From Lactobacillus sp. (GTDB taxonomy: Bacteria > Bacillota > Bacilli > Lactobacillales > Lactobacillaceae), in the NCBI GenBank assembly GCA_022483245.1, contig JAKVNR010000001.1:1407585-1471584 (forward strand): DNA of 64,000 bases. Direction: 5' to 3'. Within the stretch, counting starts at the first letter, position 1, and each line of letters starts with the position of its first letter. Below are positions 18,011-26,223 of this stretch, in pieces. The position numbers and the translations under genes were made by a program. A model generated the notes under the pieces. That model did no database searches. It was not told where the DNA came from and saw nothing but the letters and a program-made list of their open reading frames with translations.

Positions 18011-18868
18011 ATGAATTTTCATGCATTGACCGACACCTATACTTTAAATAATGGTGTAAAAATTCCCATTATTGGCTTTGGAACTTGGCAAACTCCCAGC
18101 GGCGAAGTTGCTAAAAAATCTGTCTTGGCCGCAATTAATGCAGGCTACCGCCACATTGATACCGCGGCGGCTTATGGCAATGAAGAAAGCGTAGGCGCTG
18201 GTATTAAGGCTAGTGGCATCAACCGGCAGGATTTGTTTGTGACTAGTAAGCTCTGGAATCAAAATCACGGCTACAAGCGAACGAAAGCTGCAATTGATGC
18301 TAGTTTAACCCGGCTGGGTTTGGATTATTTGGATTTGTACTTGATTCACTGGCCTAATCCTGTGGCTATGCGTGATCATTGGGCAGAGCTAAATAGTGAA
18401 AGCTGGCAGGCAATGGAAGAAGCAGTGCGAGCCGGCAAAATTAGGGCGATTGGAGTTTCTAATTTCCGCAAGCGCCACTTGGATGCCTTGCTAGAAAATG
18501 CTGAAATTAAACCGGCTGTTAACCAGAACTTTTTGAATCCGAGTGATTTGCAACCAGAGCTTGTGGCAGAAAATAAGAAATTAGGTTTGTTAAATGAAGC
18601 TTACAGCCCGTTAGGAACCGGCGGTTTGCTCAAGAATGAAACTGTTCAGCAGCTTGCTAGCGAAACAGGCAAATCGCCAGCGCAAGTATTAATTCGCTGG
18701 TCACTGCAACAAGGCTTTTTACCATTGCCAAAATCCGTTCACCCAGAATATATTAAGGCTAATGCCGATGTGTTTGATTTTGAGCTCAGCCCAGAGCAAA
18801 TGAAGACTTTAGATAATTTGCATGGCGTAGCTGGTACGGCGCTTGACCCAGATCAAGCAGAATTTTAG
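18011..18868 (+). CDS. Aldo/keto reductase
   Basis: NADPH-dependent reductase of 285 residues in the 2,5-diketo-gluconate reductase-like group. The catalytic tetrad is visible as Asp and Tyr in HIDTAAAYGNE, Lys in VTSKLWN and His in LIHWPNP. The IGVSNF segment and C-terminal LPKSVHPEYIKAN cofactor-binding region follow. RBS AGAAAGGA. Substrate cannot be assigned; small aldehydes or ketones are typical. Single-gene unit with its own promoter and terminator. Confidence 0.94.
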   Translation: MNFHALTDTYTLNNGVKIPIIGFGTWQTPSGEVAKKSVLAAINAGYRHIDTAAAYGNEESVGAGIKASGINRQDLFVTSKLWNQNHGYKRTKAAIDASLTRLGLDYLDLYLIHWPNPVAMRDHWAELNSESWQAMEEAVRAGKIRAIGVSNFRKRHLDALLENAEIKPAVNQNFLNPSDLQPELVAENKKLGLLNEAYSPLGTGGLLKNETVQQLASETGKSPAQVLIRWSLQQGFLPLPKSVHPEYIKANADVFDFELSPEQMKTLDNLHGVAGTALDPDQAEF

Positions 18869-18876
18869 ATAAACAA

Positions 18877-18904
18877 AAAGGATGCCATTGGCATCCCTTT
18901 TTTT
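18877..18904 (+). terminator. Terminator after aldo/keto reductase
   Basis: GGATGCC (18880-18886) and GGCATCC (18890-18896) flanked by A and T runs; could also stop the convergent transcript ending at 18913. Confidence 0.88.
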
Positions 18905-18912
18905 GTCTGAGA

Positions 18913-19530
18913 TTATTTTGGTTTTGCGATTTTGGACCACTTGGCCAGCAGAACAATGTAGAGAATATCGAATACGGAACATAAGCCGCCGCATACGATG
19001 ACGTAAACGTTAACTTCTTGGAGGATTCCCATCAAAATGGTAGGTGCTAAAGTTCCAATCCATTTGGCTACTGCTATAGTCAGGCTTTGTCCTTTTTTAT
19101 TATCACGCTTAAAGAGCATTGCAATAAACATGATGGACATGACCAGATTTTGTAAAAATGCGGAGTATCGAGAACCATAGTGCAAGCCAAATTGCCAGTA
19201 GAAACCTAGCTGGATTAACAAACAGGTCGCAAAGACGATGATACTAATGGGGAGGAAGAATCGTTGACTATTGGAGGAAAACTCTTTGCGTCCGAATTTG
19301 AAATAGGTGCAAGCAATGACTAAGTCAAAGATAAACCAAACTAGATTAACTACAGTTTGGGCGGAGAAGTTGTGCAGATCTACTATAGAATAGATCCCTT
19401 CCCAGGCGATGTTTAGCGCCAGTGCGAATAAAGGCATGCTGTAAGTTCTTTGCTTAAATCCTAATCTAATGCATTCAATATATACAATCGTCCACGCGAT
19501 TCCGCTGACCAGTGTTAAAAATAGAGTCAT
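18913..19530 (-). CDS. Seven-helix protein resembling transmembrane terpene cyclases
   Basis: 205 residues with seven predicted transmembrane helices. Helix 2 holds NIAWE (Glu44), helix 3 NLVWFIFD (Asp69) and helix 7 SVFDILY (Asp188). This polar-residue pattern in a seven-helix fold resembles Pyr4/PaxB-type transmembrane terpene cyclases, in which one Glu in helix 2 and one Asp in helix 7 (E63 and D218 in Pyr4, from memory) are needed for protonation of an epoxide or olefin. Start ATG follows GGTGG. It is the third gene of an operon after an AttH/CrtC-like protein and a flavoprotein, which supports isoprenoid or lipid chemistry. The family assignment is by pattern, not alignment; an uncharacterised membrane protein remains possible. 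Confidence 0.55.
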   Translation of the reverse strand: MTLFLTLVSGIAWTIVYIECIRLGFKQRTYSMPLFALALNIAWEGIYSIVDLHNFSAQTVVNLVWFIFDLVIACTYFKFGRKEFSSNSQRFFLPISIIVFATCLLIQLGFYWQFGLHYGSRYSAFLQNLVMSIMFIAMLFKRDNKKGQSLTIAVAKWIGTLAPTILMGILQEVNVYVIVCGGLCSVFDILYIVLLAKWSKIAKPK

Positions 19531-19545
19531 AAATCACCACCTTAT

Positions 19546-19593
19546 CTATTCAACGTTTTTCAAAGCATCTTTAACTGCAGCCTTAATTGATCA
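19546..19593 (-). other. In-frame TGA and orphaned tail of the flavoprotein gene
   Basis: Beyond the TGA (19591-19593), the same frame continues SIKAAVKDALKNVE to a TAG at 19546-19548. This is the usual C-terminal helix of FMN-binding flavoprotein subunits (compare SSxAIKxAVxxAL), so the TGA interrupts a once longer frame. The next gene's ribosome site begins only a few nt after the TAG. Confidence 0.8.
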
Positions 19594-21297
19594 ACTCGAC
19601 AATGAAGCACCTGTTACCGAATCAACGTCAATTTTATTTTCAGCAACCATTCTCTTAGGCAAGATTTCTACGGCCTTATGACCATAATCGGCACTTTCAG
19701 ATTCTTGCAGGATCTCGACATTCTTAAGTTGATGATCCTTATAAGTTACGCGCACCACCATTTCATCGCCCATACCTAGATCACTCTTACCTAAATATTG
19801 ATCAGGACCTAAAGTGACCTTTAGCGGCTTGGTCTTCTTAGATTTTGGCAACTCGCCTGCCATTTTTGAAGCGCTAGTTTGCACATCGACAGCATCGTCT
19901 TTAACTTTAGCCGCATTTTCACCTGCGATCTTGCCAAAAATCAGACACTCAGCCATATTGCTTCCGCCCTGATAAAGATTAGTCGCAATGCCGCCTACTT
20001 CACCAGCAGAATACAGATGCTTAATTGGCTTGCCATTTGTGTCAATCACTTGTGCTTGTGCATTTCTTCTAGGGCCACCTTGCGTATTAAGTATTGATTG
20101 TCTCATTGGAACAGCATAATATGGACCTGCAGCGAACTTCCGCATCGTTGCAATATTGCGATGTTCTTCATAGTCAAAGCCCTGTTCAACTTGCTGATTG
20201 AAGCGGGAGACAGTTGCATCGAGAGTTCCTTTTTCAAGGCCAATCTTTTCGGCTAATTCGGCAAGATCGTCTGCTTTAATCAAAGCCTTTTGCAAAATTG
20301 GCAATACTTTGGCCTTTGCTAAATCATCATATTGTGCTTGATCAAAGATCAAATATGGCTGTTGCACATCTTCAGGAATCCGCCAAGTTCCGTGACTATA
20401 AACGCGGCCATGCCGATTAATATAAGCTTCATTAAAGTAGCGTGATCCATCGTCACTAATTACTAGAGCACTACCATTCACAAAAGTTATTAATTGCGGA
20501 AGAAGCGGTGCACGATTTCCTTCAGGCACATTAAAGGTCATGCCAGTTGATTCCCAGCTACTAAGGTGCCACATATCAGCGCCGATTTCTTGTGCCATTT
20601 TTAGACCATCACCCTTGTTGTACAAAGTTCCTAAAGGTGATAATGCGGAGCGTCCTAAATAATCACGAATCATTTGCTTATTATTTTCAAAGCCACCCGT
20701 TGCTAAGACAACGCCATTTTTTGCAGCGATATTGAAAAGATGATCATTATTTTGAATTTGAACGCCAACTACAGTTTCGTTTTCTTTAATCAAATGAAGT
20801 GCTCGGGTTTCATACCAAATATCAATATTGTCACGTTTTTCTACTTCGGCTTTTAGCTTTTTCCAAAGGGCGCTGTCCATTACGCCTTTGTGGACGAAGT
20901 AGCATGAATTGCTCTGCGCGCCGGCGAATTCAGGATACTCAACAGCGGCTTCTTCCATGCCTAAATCTTTCGCATCTACAGGTTCGACGCCCAAGTATTT
21001 TTGCAAATATGATTTCATATTCACTAAGCCATCACAGTATGTGTCCGCAACTTCAGTATCAATTTCTAGAGGAGAGGTTAATTTTTGATAATATTGCGTG
21101 ATTTGTTCTTTGTTATCAGCACAGTCAATTGCTTGTGCACAGTATCTGGTATTGCCGCCTTCGTGACCTTCTGGTGCAACTTCACAAAGCAGAACTTTAG
21201 CACCATTGTCTGCCGCAAAGCGGGCTGCCGTAGCTCCTGCTCCACCGAATCCTAAAACGATAACATCGTATGTTTTACTCCAAGCGATAGTCTTCAT
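19591..21297 (-). CDS. Fumarate-reductase-like FAD/FMN flavoprotein, TGA-shortened
   Basis: 568 residues. The N-terminus is an FAD_binding_2 domain with Rossmann motif VLGFGGAGATAARFA and later LYSAGEVGGIATNLYQGGSN, typical of the fumarate reductase / 3-ketosteroid dehydrogenase / urocanate reductase group. The last ~80 residues form an FMN-binding domain ending DSVTGAS, the DxxTGAS/T motif where ApbE attaches FMN. An in-frame TGA removes the final 14 residues. No signal peptide or transmembrane segment is seen, so it should be cytoplasmic unless anchored by a partner. Second gene of a three-gene operon; likely an ene/enone reductase for the operon's substrate. The true substrate is unknown. 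Confidence 0.82.
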   Translation of the reverse strand: MKTIAWSKTYDVIVLGFGGAGATAARFAADNGAKVLLCEVAPEGHEGGNTRYCAQAIDCADNKEQITQYYQKLTSPLEIDTEVADTYCDGLVNMKSYLQKYLGVEPVDAKDLGMEEAAVEYPEFAGAQSNSCYFVHKGVMDSALWKKLKAEVEKRDNIDIWYETRALHLIKENETVVGVQIQNNDHLFNIAAKNGVVLATGGFENNKQMIRDYLGRSALSPLGTLYNKGDGLKMAQEIGADMWHLSSWESTGMTFNVPEGNRAPLLPQLITFVNGSALVISDDGSRYFNEAYINRHGRVYSHGTWRIPEDVQQPYLIFDQAQYDDLAKAKVLPILQKALIKADDLAELAEKIGLEKGTLDATVSRFNQQVEQGFDYEEHRNIATMRKFAAGPYYAVPMRQSILNTQGGPRRNAQAQVIDTNGKPIKHLYSAGEVGGIATNLYQGGSNMAECLIFGKIAGENAAKVKDDAVDVQTSASKMAGELPKSKKTKPLKVTLGPDQYLGKSDLGMGDEMVVRVTYKDHQLKNVEILQESESADYGHKAVEILPKRMVAENKIDVDSVTGASLSS

Positions 21298-21312
21298 GAT
21301 TTATTGCGCTTT

Positions 21313-22317
21313 CTATTTTTCAGCCTTATGTGGGAATACTACTTCATGTAATGAATTACTTTCGTATCTTTCTTCGTGGTCATTTCTATTAACAACTAGA
21401 AGTTCATTACCGACATAACGATAAGCAGATTCACCACCAGTCGGCAGTTCATTCATATCCTTCATCACAAAGTGATCAATCTTGATATCAAGATCCAATT
21501 TGATTTCTGGAGTATTAGCATGAATTACTAAGCGATTGGCAAAAGTTAAGCCCAAAGTTGGTTCTTTGGCTTCATCAAGCAGTTCAAAACTTATTTCACC
21601 ATTTTTGTTGTGTTCATCGCCAGGTTCCAAGTATAAGTGATTTTTGTCTTCAACTAATAAAGTAATTACTGGCTTGATGTATGGACTAGCTGGGATCATA
21701 ATCCCGTAGTCAATCGCTAAATCATCGGTGTGAACCTTTCCCCAGTGCCAGTGATCAAGCATTGCACCGTTGTCCATGTTCATCCAATTGTGGTCGTGAT
21801 AGCCGCTACCCTTAACTGCAATTTCTTGGCCATCTTTGATCAATTTTCCTTCAACGCGCGCTGCAGGCTGTGCAACCACCCAAGCCTTTTCTTCGCCAGT
21901 CTTAGGATTGCGCATTAATTCGCCTTCTGTTCCTGCTTGCCAACTAGGAACTTCGCCATAGAAACGCAAGTCAATTTCATAGCCGTCATGAATAGCCTTA
22001 ACTTCATAGTGATCACCACAGTCTTTGCACCATTCTTTGTCAGCAAAATTGGCATCACATTTTTCCCGGCTAAAAGTAGCGGTCTTTTCTTCGTATTCAT
22101 TGATAAATGAATGATTTTGACCATTTTTTTCGTAAAGATCGAATCTAACTGATGGTTTGCGAGGATATAATCTGGTGTCGTTGACTGAGTACATTAAAAC
22201 GATGCGATCACCGTTGTCTAAGTCAGCATCGAAGTACCACCATTCAGCTTCCTTGTTGCGTTCTTTAACTGGATAGTTAATGTGTAATTTGTCGTATTCT
22301 GCCCGGTAATTTTTCAT
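21313..22317 (-). CDS. AttH/CrtC-like (hydroxyneurosporene synthase fold) protein
   Basis: 334 residues. EWWYFDADL (25-33), GYHDHNW (172-178) and DHWHWGKV (188-195) are hallmark segments of the AttH/CrtC superfamily. It includes carotenoid 1,2-hydratases (CrtC), fungal kievitone hydratase and related lipocalin-like hydratases/cyclases. These enzymes add water to, or cyclise, isoprenoid double bonds. No signal peptide is visible. RBS AAAGGAAG precedes the start. First gene of the operon, divergent from a TetR-type regulator. The family is clear; the substrate is not. Confidence 0.83.
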   Translation of the reverse strand: MKNYRAEYDKLHINYPVKERNKEAEWWYFDADLDNGDRIVLMYSVNDTRLYPRKPSVRFDLYEKNGQNHSFINEYEEKTATFSREKCDANFADKEWCKDCGDHYEVKAIHDGYEIDLRFYGEVPSWQAGTEGELMRNPKTGEEKAWVVAQPAARVEGKLIKDGQEIAVKGSGYHDHNWMNMDNGAMLDHWHWGKVHTDDLAIDYGIMIPASPYIKPVITLLVEDKNHLYLEPGDEHNKNGEISFELLDEAKEPTLGLTFANRLVIHANTPEIKLDLDIKIDHFVMKDMNELPTGGESAYRYVGNELLVVNRNDHEERYESNSLHEVVFPHKAEK

Positions 22318-22423
22318 TAATAAATCTTCCTTTCAAGCATGTTTTGTTGATAATTGAAGTATACGAATGTGGGCCGGATTTTATAAGATACAAAGAAACG
22401 CATTTTGTTACATGGAGGAGAAG
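22318..22423. promoter_or_regulatory. Divergent control region of TetR gene and hydratase operon
   Basis: 106-nt region serving both genes. The similar elements GCATGTTTTGTT (22337-22348) and GCATTTTGTT (22400-22409) repeat in the same orientation. On the minus strand TATAAA and TATACT are candidate -10 boxes. Autoregulation by the TetR protein is likely from the arrangement. Confidence 0.5.
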
Positions 22424-22948
22424 ATGGAAGAATATTCACTCAAAGCTAAATCATTAATTGTTGAGGCCTTGTTTGAACTTTTGCAAAAGCAATCCTTCGA
22501 AAAAATCAGTATTACAGCCATCACGCAAAAAGCTGGGGTTTCACGCTTATCGTATTATCGAAATTTTAAGAGCAAGGAAGATATAGTAGAACAGTTCTTT
22601 GACCATGAATTTAGGCAATTTTTGACGGAGCTTAAAGAGCAGGATCAAACACAAGTAACCTTGCGCGGCATTATGATCCTGAGCTTTTCCTACTGGCAAA
22701 AAAAGCACCGGCAAATTGAAATGCTGGTGCGTGATAATCAAACTTATTTAATTTACTTGTCGTTCCAGAAAAATATGCAACAGATTTTGCAGCAGTATCA
22801 GGAACAATTTTCTCTGACCCGCCGTCAAACAGAATTTGTAGAAGGCGGGATTATGCTTGTTTTGCTCGAATGGATTCAAGGTGGATGTCAGGAGACACCG
22901 GAAGAAATTGCTGATAATGTCGGTCAGCGCTTTTTATTTAACATTTAG
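22424..22948 (+). CDS. TetR/AcrR-family regulator
   Basis: 174 residues. The N-terminal HTH is clear: ISITAITQKAGVSRLSYYRNFKSKEDIV. The C-terminal ligand-binding half matches the TetR_C_8-like group (aromatic, LLEWIQGG). An in-frame ATG-like extension to 22367 exists, but GGAGGA at 22414-22419 fixes the start at 22424. Divergent to the hydratase/flavoprotein/membrane operon, which it probably represses until a hydrophobic ligand binds. Confidence 0.9.
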   Translation: MEEYSLKAKSLIVEALFELLQKQSFEKISITAITQKAGVSRLSYYRNFKSKEDIVEQFFDHEFRQFLTELKEQDQTQVTLRGIMILSFSYWQKKHRQIEMLVRDNQTYLIYLSFQKNMQQILQQYQEQFSLTRRQTEFVEGGIMLVLLEWIQGGCQETPEEIADNVGQRFLFNI

Positions 22949-22973
22949 CAGCAGCTGGGAAATGTTCAATCTA

Positions 22974-24080
22974 TCAGATTTCATCTAAAATCATTTGTTG
23001 TTGTACAAATTGATCAAACTTAGGCAGTAAAAAGCTGACATAGCCGTAATCGGCAGGTTGAATTATTTGATCGTCGATCAGCTTTCGACGATAAACGGAA
23101 ATATAATTAGCATCTTTATGCATAATTTGTCCAATAGTTTTGCTTTTAACTTTATTATTTTTAGCCTTCACCATGGCTTGGACAAATTCTTTTTCTTTTG
23201 CTGATAGCTCACTATACACTTTAAAGTAAACGTTACGGTTTAAATCGCTAGTGTAGACCCCAAGAATGCTATCAATTGTTTTTTCGGTAATCAGCTTATC
23301 GGCTTGCTGTTTAGCTGCATTCCAAACATGATACCCTAAGAGCTGAAATGCATAAGCAAAGCCCAGTGTCTGCTTGGTCATATACAACAACGTGGTCTGA
23401 TCCAGTTGATAGCCTGCTTCAGTAAAAATGTGGTGATAGCTTAATTTAACGTCTTCAACACTGAGAGGACTCAAGATAATTCTGTTAGCTCGCAGCAAAA
23501 AAGTTAACACATCATCATTTTGAATCTCCGAAACATTTTCTGGTAGACCAGCCATTAAGAGTGAGACATTTAAATCTTCACGAATCATAATCTGATAAGT
23601 GCTGGCTAATTTTTTGAGAAGCGGATCTAGTTTAACTTCATCAATGCAAAGAAGGACTTTGTATCCTTTTTGAGTTAATTTTTTCAGGATGTTTTCGAAT
23701 ATTAATTGAAAGTTTTCTTCAACCTGCTGGTTTACTGAAGCTTCAAGACCTAATCCCATAAAATTAAATTTTAAGTCTAGGTCTAAGGTTTTGCTTAACT
23801 TTAAGCTGACTAAACTATTTTGCAATTGATTGATTAATGAAATGAGCAAATCATCATCTAAGATCAAATTGATGACTATCCAATTTTTATCGTCATTAAG
23901 CTGATTGGTGATATTTGTCATTAATGTGGTTTTGCCCGAACCTCGTTGTCCATAAATCAAAGATGTTTGGTAAGGGCTATTGCCGCGATTTAATTCGTTA
24001 ATGATACGGTTCGTAAGAGAATCTCTGTTTAAAAAAATATTTGGCATTTTGCCAAAGCTGGGGTTAAAAGGATTATCCAT
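22974..24080 (-). CDS. AAA ATPase with C-terminal winged helix
   Basis: 368 residues. Walker A GQRGSGKTTL near residue 46, Walker B-like VLLCIDEVK, and a C-terminal winged-helix-like region (KSKTIGQIMHKDANYISVYRRKLIDD). The layout resembles Orc1/Cdc6-like or archaeal-type ATPases (AAA_16/ATPase_2) found as orphans in Firmicutes. Expected to be cytoplasmic and possibly DNA-associated. The upstream region carries six ~10-bp A-tract repeats. It ends just downstream of the convergent TetR gene. Function unknown. Confidence 0.75.
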   Translation of the reverse strand: MDNPFNPSFGKMPNIFLNRDSLTNRIINELNRGNSPYQTSLIYGQRGSGKTTLMTNITNQLNDDKNWIVINLILDDDLLISLINQLQNSLVSLKLSKTLDLDLKFNFMGLGLEASVNQQVEENFQLIFENILKKLTQKGYKVLLCIDEVKLDPLLKKLASTYQIMIREDLNVSLLMAGLPENVSEIQNDDVLTFLLRANRIILSPLSVEDVKLSYHHIFTEAGYQLDQTTLLYMTKQTLGFAYAFQLLGYHVWNAAKQQADKLITEKTIDSILGVYTSDLNRNVYFKVYSELSAKEKEFVQAMVKAKNNKVKSKTIGQIMHKDANYISVYRRKLIDDQIIQPADYGYVSFLLPKFDQFVQQQMILDEI

Positions 24081-24090
24081 AATATTTTCC

Positions 24091-24150
24091 TTTTTTATAA
24101 CTTTTTATAACTTTTCTATAATTTTATAACTTTTTATAACTTTTTACAAT
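24091..24150 (-). repeat. Six phased ~10-bp A-tract repeats upstream of the ATPase
   Basis: On the plus strand, units of TTTTTATAAC are repeated with period 9-11 bp: 24091-24101, 24102-24111, 24112-24121, 24122-24130, 24131-24140, 24141-24150. A-tracts in phase with the helix turn bend DNA. On the minus strand TTGTAA and TAAAAT, 17 nt apart, may form the ATPase promoter inside the array. Confidence 0.75.
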
Positions 24151-24235
24151 TATGTGCCTAAAATCCACTCTTTTTTTAAGCAATATTTCAGCATACAATA
24201 GCTAATGATACTGAAGAACTGAAGAGGAATGACCA

Positions 24236-25699
24236 ATGAACCAAAAGCAGATTAAGATGGTAACCGCGGCTTTGATGCTAGCTGACGTGATGGCCGGGCT
24301 GGACAGTACGATTACCAATACCGCGATGCCGGCGATTATTTCTGCTTTGCATGGCATTCAGTTCATGGGCTGGATCGTGGCCATGTTCATGCTGGGGATG
24401 TCGATTTCGATCCCTTTGTGGACCAAAATCGGTGAAAAAATCACCAATAAAAAGGCCTTTGAACTGTCACTGCTGTTCTTTATCGCTGGTTCAATTCTTC
24501 AAGGCATGGCCCCCAACATCCTCTTTTTCTTAGCTTCGCGCTTCGTCATGGGCATTGGCGCTGGCGGCATGGGTTCGCTGCCTTATATTATTGCGGGCTA
24601 TGTTTTTAAAAACTTAAATCAGCGCACGAAAATCCTAGCTTACTTAACGGCGAGCTTTAACGCGGCGGCGATTTTAGGGCCACTGGTTGGCGGCTGGTTA
24701 GTTGATTCACTGTCTTGGCGGTGGGTCTTTTACTTGAACATTCCGATTGGCTTGCTTGCGTTATCCATTTCAATGATTTACTTCAAACCAGTTACACCAA
24801 AAAAGACCCCGGTTTTTGATTTAGTCGGGTCAGGTTTATTAACAGCTGGCTTACTCAGCTTTTTGCTCGGGATTCAGTTAATTGGTATTGCTAGCGGCCG
24901 CATTGTCACCTTGCTGGTGATTTTAAGTTTAGTCCTGCTGGCTGGTTTCTTTGAATATGAACGCCGGGCTCTCAATCCCATCATTCCGCTGAGTTTGTTT
25001 AAAAACCATAATTTAAATGGCGACTTTTTGCTGTTTGCTTTAACCTGGGGTGCCTTTATTGCTGTGAATACCTATTTGCCAATGTGGGCGCAGGCTTTGT
25101 TAGGTCTGTCAGCCTTATTTGGTGGGATGACGATGATCCCCAACTCAATCACTAACATTGTGTCGTCACAATTTGTAGCGCCGCTGCAAGAGCGGATCAG
25201 CACCTTTTCCTTAGTGCTGACGGGCATTTTGTGCATGACTTTTTCATCGCTGGCGATGTATTTGGCTAACTTGCAGACGCCGATCTGGTGGCTGTCGCTA
25301 GCTTGTGCTGTATCCGGTATTGGCGTTGGTTTTATCTTCGTTGCCCTCCAGCTAAAAGTGCAAGTTGATGCTGGTTTGCAAAATATGGCCACCGCCACGT
25401 CCACTTCTTATTTGATTAGAATTTTGGCCCAAACAGTCATGTCGGCTGTTTATGGAGTCATTATGAACTTAAACTTGGCCCGCGGCGTGGCACAGCACCC
25501 AGCAATTAGCATGAAAATGATGAATGAGTTAAGTGACGCGCAGACGGCGAAATTGCTTCCGCAACATTTGCTACCGACGATGCGAGCAATTTTTCACCAA
25601 GGCATTCACGAAATTATGCTTGTTTCGCTAATTTTGCTGGCCGCCGCGCTGTTGTTGAATCATTATTTCAATTTCAAGAAAGAAAGTGCCAAAGAATGA
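24236..25699 (+). CDS. DHA2-family (14-helix) MFS drug efflux transporter
   Basis: 487 residues with about 14 hydrophobic helices. Motif LDSTITNTAMPAI (motif D1) and the WRWVFYLNIPIG motif are characteristic of the EmrB/QacA family of proton-driven multidrug exporters. The GxLxGPxxGG-like antiporter motif reads ILGPLVGGWL. Its end overlaps the GNAT gene by 4 nt. Drug range not predictable. Confidence 0.92.
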   Translation: MNQKQIKMVTAALMLADVMAGLDSTITNTAMPAIISALHGIQFMGWIVAMFMLGMSISIPLWTKIGEKITNKKAFELSLLFFIAGSILQGMAPNILFFLASRFVMGIGAGGMGSLPYIIAGYVFKNLNQRTKILAYLTASFNAAAILGPLVGGWLVDSLSWRWVFYLNIPIGLLALSISMIYFKPVTPKKTPVFDLVGSGLLTAGLLSFLLGIQLIGIASGRIVTLLVILSLVLLAGFFEYERRALNPIIPLSLFKNHNLNGDFLLFALTWGAFIAVNTYLPMWAQALLGLSALFGGMTMIPNSITNIVSSQFVAPLQERISTFSLVLTGILCMTFSSLAMYLANLQTPIWWLSLACAVSGIGVGFIFVALQLKVQVDAGLQNMATATSTSYLIRILAQTVMSAVYGVIMNLNLARGVAQHPAISMKMMNELSDAQTAKLLPQHLLPTMRAIFHQGIHEIMLVSLILLAAALLLNHYFNFKKESAKE

Positions 25700-26223
25700 G
25701 TTTGATTTATGCCCGCCAGGCGTGCCCAGCTGATGTGCCGGCTATCGTTGAGATTTTGAAGGCAGCAATTGCCTTTTTAAAAGCTAGCGGCAGCACTCAG
25801 TGGCAAAGCGGCTATCCTAATCAGCAAACAGTTGAAAAAGATTTGCGGCAGGGCAGTGCCTATGTGCTGGAAGTTCAGGGACAAATAGCTGGCTATGCGG
25901 CGGTAGTTACCGGCGAAGATCCGCATTACCGCAAGATTCAAGGCGCGTGGCACAACACGACCGATCAATATGCCACGATTCACCGTCTTGCGCTGAGCCC
26001 TAATTTTCGCGGTCAGCACCTGGCCAGTTACTTTTTGTCAGATCTGATTTCGATTAAGTATAGTCAATGCATCGCTAATTTCCGGGTTGATACCTTCAAA
26101 AAAAACCTGGCGATGCAGCATGTGGCAACCAGTCAAGGTTTTGTCAAATGCGGCATCATCCAGGTTGATGATCCGATCGATTCAGCTCGTTTTGCTTATG
26201 AGCTTAATTTGCAGCAACCTTAG
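25696..26223 (+). CDS. GNAT-family N-acetyltransferase
   Basis: 175 residues. The acetyl-CoA site is visible as IHRLALSPNFRGQHLASYFLSD, with the C-terminal NFRVDTFKKNLAMQHVATSQGF strand-helix. Co-translated with the efflux pump through an ATGA overlap, so both may handle the same toxic compound, but that is inference. It ends within the 3' end of the convergent xanthine permease gene. Confidence 0.9.
   Translation: MSLIYARQACPADVPAIVEILKAAIAFLKASGSTQWQSGYPNQQTVEKDLRQGSAYVLEVQGQIAGYAAVVTGEDPHYRKIQGAWHNTTDQYATIHRLALSPNFRGQHLASYFLSDLISIKYSQCIANFRVDTFKKNLAMQHVATSQGFVKCGIIQVDDPIDSARFAYELNLQQP

Noticed and set aside
19546..19593. Selenocysteine at the in-frame TGA
   Set aside because: No SECIS-like hairpin was recognised immediately downstream, and the family has no Cys or Sec at this place.
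23000..24080. Defence-system interpretation of the AAA ATPase
   Set aside because: No nuclease, protease or other effector gene adjoins it, so defence is not supported.
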